DNA of 64,000 nt from Holothuria scabra (Eukaryota; Echinodermata; Holothuroidea; Aspidochirotida; Holothuriidae): assembly GCA_037179385.1 (NCBI GenBank), contig CM074195.1, positions 8,881,787 through 8,945,786 of the forward strand. The letters run 5' to 3'. Position numbers and translations under genes: made by a program. Below the pieces are notes generated by a model. The model had not been told where the DNA came from. It did not search any database and worked only from the letters and a program-made list of their open reading frames with translations. Shown one piece after another: positions 1 through 9,521 of this stretch. Within the stretch, counting starts at the first letter, position 1. Every line of letters begins with the position of its first letter.

Positions 1-80
1 TCTCTTGGGGCAAAACTCTGAAACTTATACATGAACATTTTCTTACATTAAATTAGGTCATTTGTCTGTTGCCATTCAAG

Positions 81-380
81 ATGCTTATTGCAACAGGTTC
101 ATTCCATCAGGCCTCCTCTATATTCTCACCAGAAACAAGAGGTAAGCAGTGTCTTACAAATGCTCTTATGTTCCTATCACACTGTAACATCAGCTCTCCA
201 AGATCATACCAGTCTCTTGAACTAGACTTCATCTTAACTGTAGGAGACAGTATGTACTCTTTGCTACAATCAGTGCTTATGCAACAATCTCAGTGGTTAC
301 ATTTCAGTCAGTTGCCCAAATACTTTTCAGTTTCTGGGTATAGTTTTCATAACAACTTTTCTTTTTGTACTCAGGGTTAG
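81..380 (+). pseudogene. First protease-like domain, N-terminal half (frameshifted)
   Basis: An open frame from ATG 81 to the stop at 380 (open upstream to at least 69) is the first half of a cysteine-protease-like domain whose full second copy lies downstream at about 1030-1715. Shared landmarks are TGSFHQ, RGxQC (Cys codon 150-152), a DxMYSL segment and LPKY. After FHN the frame runs into a stop, while the matching continuation (YSGLV) lies one frame over from about 368. Against the second copy, 17 instead of 18 nucleotides separate the AAC codon from the TAC codon, so a 1-nt deletion at about 350-367 explains the break. The ATG follows an AAG and could also be an exon start. Whether the break is a real mutation, an intron or a sequencing error cannot be settled here. 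Confidence 0.6.
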
Positions 381-3300
381 TCAAACCAAACACATTACAC
401 ATTCCTGACAATCTCAATACTTACGTATTAAGAGAAGCATTACAACAAGCATTCCAGGACATTGCAACATGTGCCATTTTGATCGTTAGTGGTAATACTT
501 TTGCAATATATAGAGAGAGTTTGTCTTCAGCATATTACATGTTCACTCCTGACAGTAGGAATTTATCAGGCCTTCCAGTTGTCAATGGCAACAGCGTCCT
601 TCTACAATTTCAATCTCTAGACCATCTGGTTGTGCATATTGAAATGTTGACAAGCTGTCTTACAAACAGCAGTGGTCCAGTTCAGTTTGATCTTTATTCT
701 ACTAAGGTGAAAATAATCAAAATGGCAACTTTCAAAAGGTTACCAGAAGAGCACCGCTGGTGTGTAATAAAAGGAATGATTGCTAGTCCATTTCCTTCCT
801 GCAGTCAGAAATCCTCAAATCCTAACGCTATTAATGACCAAGATAATACTTACTCAGACATGACAAAATCACAGACCACAGCAGAATATGAGTTCCAATC
901 AGATAATTCATGCATGAATGTCACAGCAAAAGAAAGAAACAACTCAACTTCAAGTCCCAACAATGTCCAAAATTTAAAATTTCCAACAACTCCACTTGCT
1001 TGTGCATCATTAAATAGGCCTGGCAATATTGTCATTACAACTGGTTCATTTCACCAAGGGTCTTCAGTTTTCGCGCAAAACACAAGAGGTCGACAGTGTA
1101 TGGCAAATTCTCTCATCTTCTTGTCACTTTGTCAAATAAGTCCTCCACAAAGATACCTTTCCTCAGAGCTAGATCATATCCTAATCCAAGGGGACAAAAT
1201 GTACTCCTTGATACAGTCACATCATCAACAACAACATCATTGGCTGTATTTTACTCAGTTACCAAAATACTATTCATTTGATGATCTCAGTTTCCATAAC
1301 AAAATTTTTCGGTCTTACTCAGGACTTGTTAGCCCATACAAATCAAACAAACCAGACAATATTAGTACACACACTCTACTATGTGCCTTGGAGCAAGCAT
1401 TCCAAATCCATACATGTGCCATTTTGGTCGCAAATGGCAATGCCATTGCCATATATAAGGATTGCTTGACCTCATCATTCTACCTGTTTGATTCTCATAG
1501 TAGGAATTCAAAGGGCCTTCCAGTAATGGATGGCAAGAGCATTCTCCTAAAATTTCATTCCTTGCATACTCTCATTGTGCATGTTCAGACCTTGGCAATT
1601 TCAATTGCTGGATCTAATAGTCCTGTCCAGTTTGATCTACATTCAACGAAAGTAAAGCCAATCAAAGAGAGTACATTCAAGAGGTTGCCAAAAAATACCA
1701 AATGGTGTGTGATGAGCATGACAACTAATGTCCTCAGTTCAAGAGGTGAAAGTATGCCAAGTAACATTCTTGCAAACTGTGTTCCACCTGCCTCTTGTGA
1801 ACATTATGTTCCTCTTGAAATTGAACCACATGTCAACCAACCAAATGATCCTCCCACCATTGCCACGGAAAATGGCCCACATCAACCAAATGTCTCTTCT
1901 GCAAAACATGGAACAAAACCTGCAGAACGCACATTTACATTTTGTTCTCCGGCTTCAAGCACAGTGCAGGTAAACAATACTTTAATCTCACATTTCAAGA
2001 AGTTATGTGAGGAAAAGCCAGTATTTGTTTGTTGCATTTGCAATCGACTACTCTTCAAGAATGGCGTAAAAAAGTTTCACCAAACCAGGTATGAGATGTC
2101 ATTTGTCACCCAATTTTTTCCAAACACCCCCACACCTTCCTCTCAAAGTGATAAATGTATTTGCCACTGCTGTGATAGAACACTTTTGAGCAAAAAGATA
2201 CCATGTCAAGCACTTATCAATTCCATGCACCTTAATGAACAACCCCCATTTTTGGCACAGTTGAATTCTCTTGAAAGGCATTTGCTTACACCTGTAATAC
2301 CATTCATGAAAATTGTAGCATTACCCAAAGGTTTGCAAAAAGGAATCCATGGACCAGTTGTGTGTGTACAGTCAAATGTCAAAGACACTATCCAAAAACT
2401 ACCCCGTACAATAGATGATGGGAGCCTTATTAAGGTCAAGTTGAAACGAAAGTTGCAGTACAAAGGTCACCACCTATATCAAACTGTTGATCCAAATAAC
2501 ATCCATCGAGCAACACTATATTTGAAAGATGTGAATCCGCACTATGACAATGTCCATATTGCTTGTAATCATAGTACAGGACATGACCATTCAAGTCACA
2601 TTTCAGAGAATCATGATTATAGGGCTTGCCCTTCATGTAATCTCAATACATTAGTCAGTATAAACAGTGACAGTACACAGACTGACAGCTTACATGCTCA
2701 TACTGATAATCAGTCAGGATCACATCCAAATACAAAACATTCATTGTTGGATGACATAACAGAAACATCTGCACCATGTTATACATGTTTACAACCAGTG
2801 GATCTAGCTCATTACATAGCAGATAACATTCATGATACCATATTATGTGTAGCCCCAGCAGAGAATCAACAATTGGTCAGTGTATTCAAGACTGAAGGTA
2901 AATCATTTGTTACATTGTTCCCTGATGGGAAAAACACATATCAACAAGAAAGACATGTTCCAATATCCCCCAAGAGGTATTTCAATGCCCGCCTCCTATC
3001 ACAAGACATCAGGTTTGCCAGTAATCCTGAGTACATATTCTTTGCACAGTACACTACTGAACTTCATGACATTTTGTCCTCAATTGCCATTGCAATGCGG
3101 AAAGGTTCAAAGAGGACATCTACGGGGAAACTGATAACATCTTCTATGCTACAAGACAAACACAATCTGAATGACATATTATCGAAGGATGATGGATATT
3201 ATTTCATGAAAAAAATTCGGGGATCACCAGCATATTGGGAAACTACAATGAGGGATCTTTTTGCAATGGTTAGGCAATTAGGTATACCAACTTGGTTTTG

Positions 3301-4552
3301 CAGTTTTTCTGCTGCAGATAGAAGATGGCCTGAAATAGTTGAATCCATTCTTGAACAGCAGGGTAAACCTATCCCCACTGAAATTGACTGGACCACACAT
3401 TGCCAAATAATTGCAAGCAATCCAGTAACTGCTGCTAGAATGTTTGAACACAGAATGCAAGCATTTATACACAAGGTCATTTTGTCACCTGCACATCCCA
3501 TTGGAGAAGTTATGGACTATTTTTATAGGGTAGAATTTCAACAACGAGGTTGGCCACATATCCATTGTCTTTTTTGGGTAAAAAATGCCCCGAAGTATGG
3601 ACAGTCATCAGATCATGAGGTTCTATCCTTTATAGACCAGTATGTTTCTTGTCAAATGCCATCCCAATCGGAAAATCCAGTATTGCATGAAATTGTCAAC
3701 AGTGTGCAGACACACAGCAAGAATCATTCAAAATCTTGTCGCAAAGGAGGAAAAGTATGTCGCTTCAACTTCCCAAAACTACCATCCCAGAGAACATTCA
3801 TTTCAAAACCAGACTCAGATAAAGATTGCAGTAGTAACAGTGGTACTGGTATGGATAAACAACTTGCCTCTCAAATCATTCAGAAATTGTGGAATTCATT
3901 CATAAATGATGAAAAATACCCAACCTCCACACAAGAACTTCTCCAGAAGGCTAACTTAACACAAGAACAATTAGAACAGTCTGTTCAAGCCAACACACAA
4001 AAGGAAGTAATCATATATCACAGACAACCATGTAGTATTTGGGTTAACAACTACAATCCAACATTACTACAGTCTTGGAATGCAAACATGGATATCCAAT
4101 ACATTTTAGATCCTTATAGCTGTATCATGTACATCGTCTCATACATCAGTAAAGCGGAACGTGAGATGGGACAAGTGCTGAAAAATGCACAGCAAGAAGC
4201 ACGTGAAGGCAACCCCAGTGTTATGGAAGAATTAAAACAATTGGGGAGTGTGTACCTAAACCATAGGGAAGTCAGTGTTATGGAATCAGATTACAGGATT
4301 ACTGGAATGCATCTAAAACAATCCTCTAGACAAACTGTATTCATTCCCACAGACCCAGATACCCATAGGTTGAGTATGCCACTGTCTTTGATCCAGACTA
4401 AAGAAGACACAGATGAAATATGGTTGCCAAACATTATAATGATAAATACCTACAAAGACCACTCAATGAAGAATTCAGATCTATGTGTTTGGCCACATTT
4501 GCTTCTGAGTACCGGTTCATTTCCACAGGTTCTAAAATTGAACAACAGATAA
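365..4552 (+). CDS. Helitron Rep polyprotein part 1: protease-like domains, Cys-rich region, HUH Rep
   Basis: Open frame of 1395 codons; its first codon is TTG, so the real protein must enter from the frame upstream. Residues about 2-135 are the second half of protease-like copy 1. Residues about 222-455 are a complete copy 2 with Cys245, Asp376 and His378, an arrangement and spacing like the Cys/Asp-x-His triad of the peptidase C76 (large tegument deneddylase) fold; an OTU-like protease, known in Helitrons, is the alternative. Paired cysteines at about 554-605 and an LPKG...LPR...KRKL block match the region usually preceding Helitron_like_N. Residues about 900-1110 are the Helitron N domain, with WPHIHCLFW carrying the HUH pair His1065/His1067. 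The two-tyrosine motif YIVSYISK has Tyr1256, Tyr1260 and Lys1263. Rep nicks and religates DNA during rolling-circle transposition. The frame ends out of phase with the helicase that should be fused to it. Confidence 0.85.
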   Translation: MYSGLVKPNTLHIPDNLNTYVLREALQQAFQDIATCAILIVSGNTFAIYRESLSSAYYMFTPDSRNLSGLPVVNGNSVLLQFQSLDHLVVHIEMLTSCLTNSSGPVQFDLYSTKVKIIKMATFKRLPEEHRWCVIKGMIASPFPSCSQKSSNPNAINDQDNTYSDMTKSQTTAEYEFQSDNSCMNVTAKERNNSTSSPNNVQNLKFPTTPLACASLNRPGNIVITTGSFHQGSSVFAQNTRGRQCMANSLIFLSLCQISPPQRYLSSELDHILIQGDKMYSLIQSHHQQQHHWLYFTQLPKYYSFDDLSFHNKIFRSYSGLVSPYKSNKPDNISTHTLLCALEQAFQIHTCAILVANGNAIAIYKDCLTSSFYLFDSHSRNSKGLPVMDGKSILLKFHSLHTLIVHVQTLAISIAGSNSPVQFDLHSTKVKPIKESTFKRLPKNTKWCVMSMTTNVLSSRGESMPSNILANCVPPASCEHYVPLEIEPHVNQPNDPPTIATENGPHQPNVSSAKHGTKPAERTFTFCSPASSTVQVNNTLISHFKKLCEEKPVFVCCICNRLLFKNGVKKFHQTRYEMSFVTQFFPNTPTPSSQSDKCICHCCDRTLLSKKIPCQALINSMHLNEQPPFLAQLNSLERHLLTPVIPFMKIVALPKGLQKGIHGPVVCVQSNVKDTIQKLPRTIDDGSLIKVKLKRKLQYKGHHLYQTVDPNNIHRATLYLKDVNPHYDNVHIACNHSTGHDHSSHISENHDYRACPSCNLNTLVSINSDSTQTDSLHAHTDNQSGSHPNTKHSLLDDITETSAPCYTCLQPVDLAHYIADNIHDTILCVAPAENQQLVSVFKTEGKSFVTLFPDGKNTYQQERHVPISPKRYFNARLLSQDIRFASNPEYIFFAQYTTELHDILSSIAIAMRKGSKRTSTGKLITSSMLQDKHNLNDILSKDDGYYFMKKIRGSPAYWETTMRDLFAMVRQLGIPTWFCSFSAADRRWPEIVESILEQQGKPIPTEIDWTTHCQIIASNPVTAARMFEHRMQAFIHKVILSPAHPIGEVMDYFYRVEFQQRGWPHIHCLFWVKNAPKYGQSSDHEVLSFIDQYVSCQMPSQSENPVLHEIVNSVQTHSKNHSKSCRKGGKVCRFNFPKLPSQRTFISKPDSDKDCSSNSGTGMDKQLASQIIQKLWNSFINDEKYPTSTQELLQKANLTQEQLEQSVQANTQKEVIIYHRQPCSIWVNNYNPTLLQSWNANMDIQYILDPYSCIMYIVSYISKAEREMGQVLKNAQQEAREGNPSVMEELKQLGSVYLNHREVSVMESDYRITGMHLKQSSRQTVFIPTDPDTHRLSMPLSLIQTKEDTDEIWLPNIIMINTYKDHSMKNSDLCVWPHLLLSTGSFPQVLKLNNR

Positions 4553-7176
4553 ATGACATTGATGACAATACTGACCATTTGGGAAATATTCTAGGGACAC
4601 CAAAGAAACGTCTCAAGAGGTGTGCAGTTATAAGATATGCCAAAGTCCGAATTCAACAAGACCGTGAAAAGTATTACCACAACATCATGCACTTATATCT
4701 ACCATTCACTGACAAAAATTTCAAACCGCAGCAGTACCACACATATGAGGATTATTTTCTTCATGGTTCATATGACAACTCCCCCATTCATGAAATTGTA
4801 GCCAAAAATATGCTCCTTTTCGAACCACTTGCAAAGGACATGGACAACTTATGGGAACAGTTGCACTCAAATGGTAATCAAGAAGATGCTTGGGCAAATT
4901 TGGTTCCCCAATCAGAGTTAGAAAGGCTTGAAGACACTACCGACATTGAAGCTCAGTCTGTAAATCAAGTACCACAAAGTGAACACATTCTAGAATTGCA
5001 AAATCAAGACAGTCGTAACATTAGCACCAACCATGATAATCATGGTATTATGAAATCTATTCAAACTCTGCACACACCATTCAATAAAGATACAAAAACA
5101 ACAATGCTCAGACAACTTAACAAAGAACAAAGGCAATTGTTCAATCATGTACAAAAGTGGGCAAAACAAAAAGTTGATAACAACAAGACACAACCTATAC
5201 ACATATTCCTAACCGGAGGTGCTGGCACAGGCAAATCACAAGTCATCAAATGCGTAACCCATGAATTAAGAAAGCTATTTGTGAAAATAGCAGAATCACC
5301 TGATGACATAACTGTCCTACTGGTGGCCTACACTGGAACAGCTGCTTTTAATATAAATGGACAGACAATTCACTCTGCATTTAGTATCTTTAATACCTCA
5401 TTACCGTATAAGTCATTAGGTGAAGATCAGCTGAACACTTTACGTATCAGATACCGTAGCCTTCAATTGCTGATCATTGATGAAATATCCATGGTTGATC
5501 AAGGTATGCTCACATACATACATTCTAGGTTGCAACAATTAAAGAGAACAAATGACAATCAATTTTTTGGAAATGTTGCAATATTAGCAGTAGGAGACTT
5601 CCATCAAATCCAACCAGTCAAGGGAAAACCACTCTACAAACAAGACCCTGGGTCTTTTGTCAATTTATGGGCTATGTTCTCCATATTTACACTATCCACA
5701 ATAATGCGCCAAAAGGATGACTTGGTTTTTGCTCAGTTACTCAACAGGTTACGTACTCAAACAAAAGATACAAGTATTGCATCAGATGATCTCACTTTGT
5801 TGAAATCATGCATTGTTTCACAAATACCAAATGATGCACCATTTATTGCAGCTAGGAGGAATGATGTTGACATGTATAATGAAGAAAGGCTTCAATCTCT
5901 TGATGGTCAGGTAAAACTAATAAAGGCAGCTGACATATGTAGCACTAAATCTGGAATCCTTAAAAAATTACAAAAGGCTCAACCAAATGCAAAAACATTA
6001 CTACCAGTACAAGTTAAATTAGCTGTAGGTGCAAGAGTCATGTTGACAGCTAATATTGATGTTTCAGATGGTCTTGTAAATGGCGTAACTGGTGAAATCA
6101 ACAAAATTGTAGATGGTACAATGCCCAATGATCAGCCTGAAGCTATTTGTGTAGTGTTCGATGACACTCGTGTTGGAACACAGTGGAAGAAGAAATATCC
6201 ACCACCAATGGATGCACATCGATCCAGTATAGTCATACACCCACATAAGGAGATATACCGTATCAGAATCCACCATGTGACACGCTACCAATATCCCTTG
6301 AAACTTGCATGGGCAATGACAATACATAAAGTGCAAGGGATGACCATGCCTAGAGCAACAATATCTTTAGACAATATTTTTCAACCAGGAATGGCATATG
6401 TTGCACTTAGTCGAGTCAGCAGCATGCAGGGATTAAAAATATGTGACTTTCAACCTGGTTCAATCTATTGTAATAGTCTGGTGGAAACAAGCTTGAAAAC
6501 CATGAGTCCTTGTGATGTATCTCTTAGCAGTCCATTACTGGCAATTGATACCAATATGAACTTTTCCATCATACATCACAATGTGCAATCTCTACCAGCT
6601 CACTTTCAAGATATGATAGCCAACAAAGAGTTCATGGTGGCAGATGTTATATGTTTATCTGAAACATGGCTCACTTCTCAAGAACACCACAATTTTGAAA
6701 TACCAGGGTACAATTTGCATTCATCAAGCCTGCAAGGAAGAGGCAATGGTGTAGTGGTTTATGTTAAACAAAAATACCTCTATGATATTCATTCCATAGC
6801 TGCAGGCAACTGTTCATCTCTTCTACTTATTATCAATACAAGACCATCATTTCTTATTCTACTTATATACAGACCTCCTGGAGTCACATCTACAGAATTT
6901 TCAGAAATCCTATGTACAATACTGCCAAAACTGCAACTCTTCCCAGCTGACTACAAAATAATTTTAGGTGACTTCAATCATGACCATGCAACAAAGTCAC
7001 CAATTTCACAATTACAGACATACCTTCAGCTTATCCATGCATCAACCACGGCACACAGTACAATCCTTGACCCAATTTACATCTCACCAGTCCCTACAAC
7101 TTATACTTTCGGGGTATTAAATACATATTACAGTTACCATGAACCAGTATATTTTGCTACACACATTGAATACTGA
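4420..7176 (+). CDS. Helitron Pif1-type helicase fused to endonuclease (part 2 of the Rep protein)
   Basis: Open frame of 918 codons overlapping the end of the Rep frame by 133 nt in another phase. Sequence typical of the Rep-helicase linker (KYLQRP...FASEYR) starts at residue 9, so the two frames were one protein and the shift lies at about 4420-4445. SF1 helicase motifs: Walker A GGAGTGKS at 266-273, DE of motif II at 354-355 in LLIIDEIS, GDFHQIQP at 392-399, and the C-terminal WAMTIHKVQG at 631-640 followed by a YVALSRV segment. Residues about 715-915 form an exonuclease-endonuclease-phosphatase-type nuclease: HHNVQSL with Asn721, SETW with Glu748, GDFNHD at 850-855, and a terminal SYH (905-907) where many relatives have SDH. 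The endonuclease marks the Helentron subgroup. ATG 4420 is probably not a natural start. Confidence 0.87.
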   Translation: MVAKHYNDKYLQRPLNEEFRSMCLATFASEYRFISTGSKIEQQINDIDDNTDHLGNILGTPKKRLKRCAVIRYAKVRIQQDREKYYHNIMHLYLPFTDKNFKPQQYHTYEDYFLHGSYDNSPIHEIVAKNMLLFEPLAKDMDNLWEQLHSNGNQEDAWANLVPQSELERLEDTTDIEAQSVNQVPQSEHILELQNQDSRNISTNHDNHGIMKSIQTLHTPFNKDTKTTMLRQLNKEQRQLFNHVQKWAKQKVDNNKTQPIHIFLTGGAGTGKSQVIKCVTHELRKLFVKIAESPDDITVLLVAYTGTAAFNINGQTIHSAFSIFNTSLPYKSLGEDQLNTLRIRYRSLQLLIIDEISMVDQGMLTYIHSRLQQLKRTNDNQFFGNVAILAVGDFHQIQPVKGKPLYKQDPGSFVNLWAMFSIFTLSTIMRQKDDLVFAQLLNRLRTQTKDTSIASDDLTLLKSCIVSQIPNDAPFIAARRNDVDMYNEERLQSLDGQVKLIKAADICSTKSGILKKLQKAQPNAKTLLPVQVKLAVGARVMLTANIDVSDGLVNGVTGEINKIVDGTMPNDQPEAICVVFDDTRVGTQWKKKYPPPMDAHRSSIVIHPHKEIYRIRIHHVTRYQYPLKLAWAMTIHKVQGMTMPRATISLDNIFQPGMAYVALSRVSSMQGLKICDFQPGSIYCNSLVETSLKTMSPCDVSLSSPLLAIDTNMNFSIIHHNVQSLPAHFQDMIANKEFMVADVICLSETWLTSQEHHNFEIPGYNLHSSSLQGRGNGVVVYVKQKYLYDIHSIAAGNCSSLLLIINTRPSFLILLIYRPPGVTSTEFSEILCTILPKLQLFPADYKIILGDFNHDHATKSPISQLQTYLQLIHASTTAHSTILDPIYISPVPTTYTFGVLNTYYSYHEPVYFATHIEY

Positions 7177-7403
7177 ACATACCAACATTCAACATTACCA
7201 CGCACATCTTGATCATTATACAAACACATTTCAGCAATATACATAAGTATTCCTGCACACAGTTGGTAAAGTACAGTACTTATTGTTATACAGTACACCC
7301 TTTCATGTTCTTTTGTCAAACAGATATTTGTACGCAGTTTGAATTTGCTTAAATTTCCTTCAGCAGCTTTGACACATCATTTTATGTCCATTTCTATTTT
7401 CAG

Positions 7404-7838
7404 ATGCAGAACATAAAACACTTAACATCAAGTAATAACCAACAAAGTCCCTATCAACGGCCACTAAAAGTTACCATTGCAACAAGGTCAGACGTCATAA
7501 AGTACAAAAAAGACAATACTGACAAAACCATGATGTACTTAGCATTCTGTGATGACTCCGGCCATATAAAGGCAACCCTCTATGAACCAAGCAAGATTGA
7601 CAATGTTGGAAATGGAACTACAGTCATCATTAAAAATTACATACTTCGTAATGACAAGACAATTGCATTGACATCACAATCGCAAATCTTCAAAACAGCA
7701 CCAATGGTTGTTCCAGACAATATCATGCAAGAAGCCATCAACAGTGCGAGACCAGCCACTCCACCACCAATGCCCATAAATCAGATACACACATCCCCAG
7801 AGAAAACTATGACTTCAGTAATTGGAACTATCCAGCAG
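7404..7838 (+). CDS. RPA-like gene of the Helitron, exon 1 (OB fold)
   Basis: Reads 145 codons from ATG 7404 to a CAG|GTATGT donor at 7838/7839, ending in phase 0 after TIQQ. The product resembles an OB-fold single-strand DNA-binding domain of the RPA1 type: alternating beta-strand segments with YLAFCDDSGHIKATLY followed by a TTVIIKNY segment. RPA-like proteins accompany Rep-helicases in several animal and plant Helitrons and presumably coat the displaced strand. The ATG directly follows a pyrimidine tract and CAG (7389-7403), so it may be the first codon of an internal exon with an untranslated or unrecognised exon upstream. Frame continues to a stop at 7970 if the intron is not removed. Confidence 0.68.
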
Positions 7839-8132
7839 GTATGTGAATCTTTATCTGTATGTATATCTATCAGTGTAGTGCCAAAAATATTATACAAAAG
7901 TGAAATGACCAGTTTACAAAACCTATCCTGTTCAGGAAACAGTAGTAATTGCAATTACAACTATATATGACATATTGTATTGCAAAATATCTTCACAGTA
8001 ACTGCAAGTATTACTCACCAGTTCAAGTAATGCCCATTTGCCTTGACATCGTAACCATGACGCTTTCAAAATGTGTAGTCTATGCCATAACAATTATTCA
8101 TATTCATTTTGGGATGTCTTTTTGCTACCCAG

Positions 8133-8348
8133 GATGAAGTTCCACGGAGTGTAGTTGTGCGCGGGGAACAAGTGCCTGTCCGTACGCTGGTTATCAGTCA
8201 ACATGAACAGAACATCAAATTATCACTTTGGAGACAAGATGCAGATGCTCCAATCCAGTCTGGTGATTGTGTATCTTTTACGAACCTCGTAGTGAAAAAA
8301 TATCAAGGCCAAAACCAACTATCTTCCACAACAAGGACAAAAATCAAG
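8133..8348 (+). CDS. RPA-like gene of the Helitron, exon 2 (second OB fold)
   Basis: Begins after a TACCCAG acceptor (ends 8132) and runs 72 codons in phase 0 to AAG|GTACCA at 8348/8349, continuing the frame of exon 1 exactly. Translation starts DEVPRSVVVRG and contains a beta-rich stretch with IKLSLWRQDA and SGDCVSFTNLVVKKY, typical of an RPA1 OB fold (strands then loop with Trp). With exon 1 ending GTIQQ the second fold would straddle the intron. A downstream alternative donor at 8384/8385 is also in phase 0. Confidence 0.65.
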
Positions 8349-9282
8349 GTACCAACCCTATCTAATGCACACTTTCAGTTCAAAGTCTCTAAATGCATCA
8401 CAATATGGTACTTGATGTGGTGTCTACCAATAAAGAAGAAGCTATGTTTTTTTTTTTTCCATTTTTACCTATTTTCCTCTCTAAATCCACAATTTTACTT
8501 ACATGGAGCGTGACAAAAAAAATCACATCTGCCTGTTTGTCTTTCCGCAGTTGTTCACAATGCTTCTCCACCCACATCCTTTGGATTTCTTTAATATTGG
8601 ACACAATGTTCCTTGGATGATGGGCAATTTTAGCTCACCAGGAATTTTTGGTCCAAGGTCCCATATTGGCCCAATGGCCCATTTTATGAAATTGTCCAAA
8701 ATCTTTCTCTTCCAACCAGGTCTTCAATTTTGAGATATCCAAATTCAATTGCCAATTTTTGGCTTCCCAAGATAAAGAAAGGGAAAAAGATAAATCTATT
8801 AAGGTAGAATAGAACACCACACCTACCGTATCACAATTCTAACTTCCTGAGGACTGGCATTTGTACCATGCTGGAAAATCTAAAACTCGGTGCCTGTCCA
8901 ACAGATCCTCGTCTTTTTGATCATTGATTATTTGATACTGTATTTGATACTCTCAGAGAATCCCAGAACTTTGGCTCCACCATGCACCACACACATTAAG
9001 GTCCATTTACTGATATATTGCAGGTTGATTTTAATTCACATTGTAGCTGTCAAAGGACATTAAATAAAAAATGTAAAGGAGCTGGACATTTTTCGTAACA
9101 TTCTGGGACCTACCTTCACAGTATTCAAACCTGTCTAAAAGGAAAAAAAAATTCAACCATTTGCAACACCATTAGCCAACACCAAAATTGTCCAGCTACA
9201 TTATTTCACATCATGACACATTTTGAAAAACAATAAATGATAACTCTTATATTCTTTCAATTTGTTTTTTCATGGAAAACAG
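8349..9282 (+). other. Presumed intron of the RPA-like gene
   Basis: No gene, TIR element or RNA gene recognised. AT-rich sequence with a T tract at 8447-8460. It may hide a small exon needed to correct the phase between the flanking exons. Confidence 0.4.
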
Positions 9283-9521
9283 AAATGCCACCAGAGGAAA
9301 TTGAGGAACAAATCATCGCCTACATAACTAATGAAAACACAGTCCAGCTTCTCTTGGCCACTGATACCACAGTCAACATACAACAAAATTTGATCCGCGA
9401 GACACTCCAAGTTGATGACAATCAGGACTGGCAACAAAAATTTCAAACCATGATCCCAGTCACTGCTAAGATGACACTTTACAACAATGAGGCTGTTAAG
9501 ATATCCTTCATCAGAGACTAG
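9283..9521 (+). CDS. RPA-like gene of the Helitron, probable last exon
   Basis: After an ACAG acceptor at 9279-9282, a frame whose first full codon is ATG 9285 runs to the TAG at 9519-9521 and gives about 78 acidic/hydrophilic residues ending NEAVKISFIRD, beginning MPPEEIEEQIIAYI. It looks like the C-terminal part of the RPA-like protein. Joining it directly to exon 2 (phase 0) gives the wrong frame, since this exon needs phase 1; either a small exon in 8349-9282 is missed, the donor differs, or the copy has decayed. The last ~80 nt of this exon recur, degraded, at about 9950, 10390 and 10840. Confidence 0.45.

Noticed and set aside
1..10. TC at position 1 as a canonical Helitron 5' terminus
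   Set aside because: The window edge is arbitrary and Helentrons differ from canonical Helitrons in their ends; coincidence cannot be excluded.
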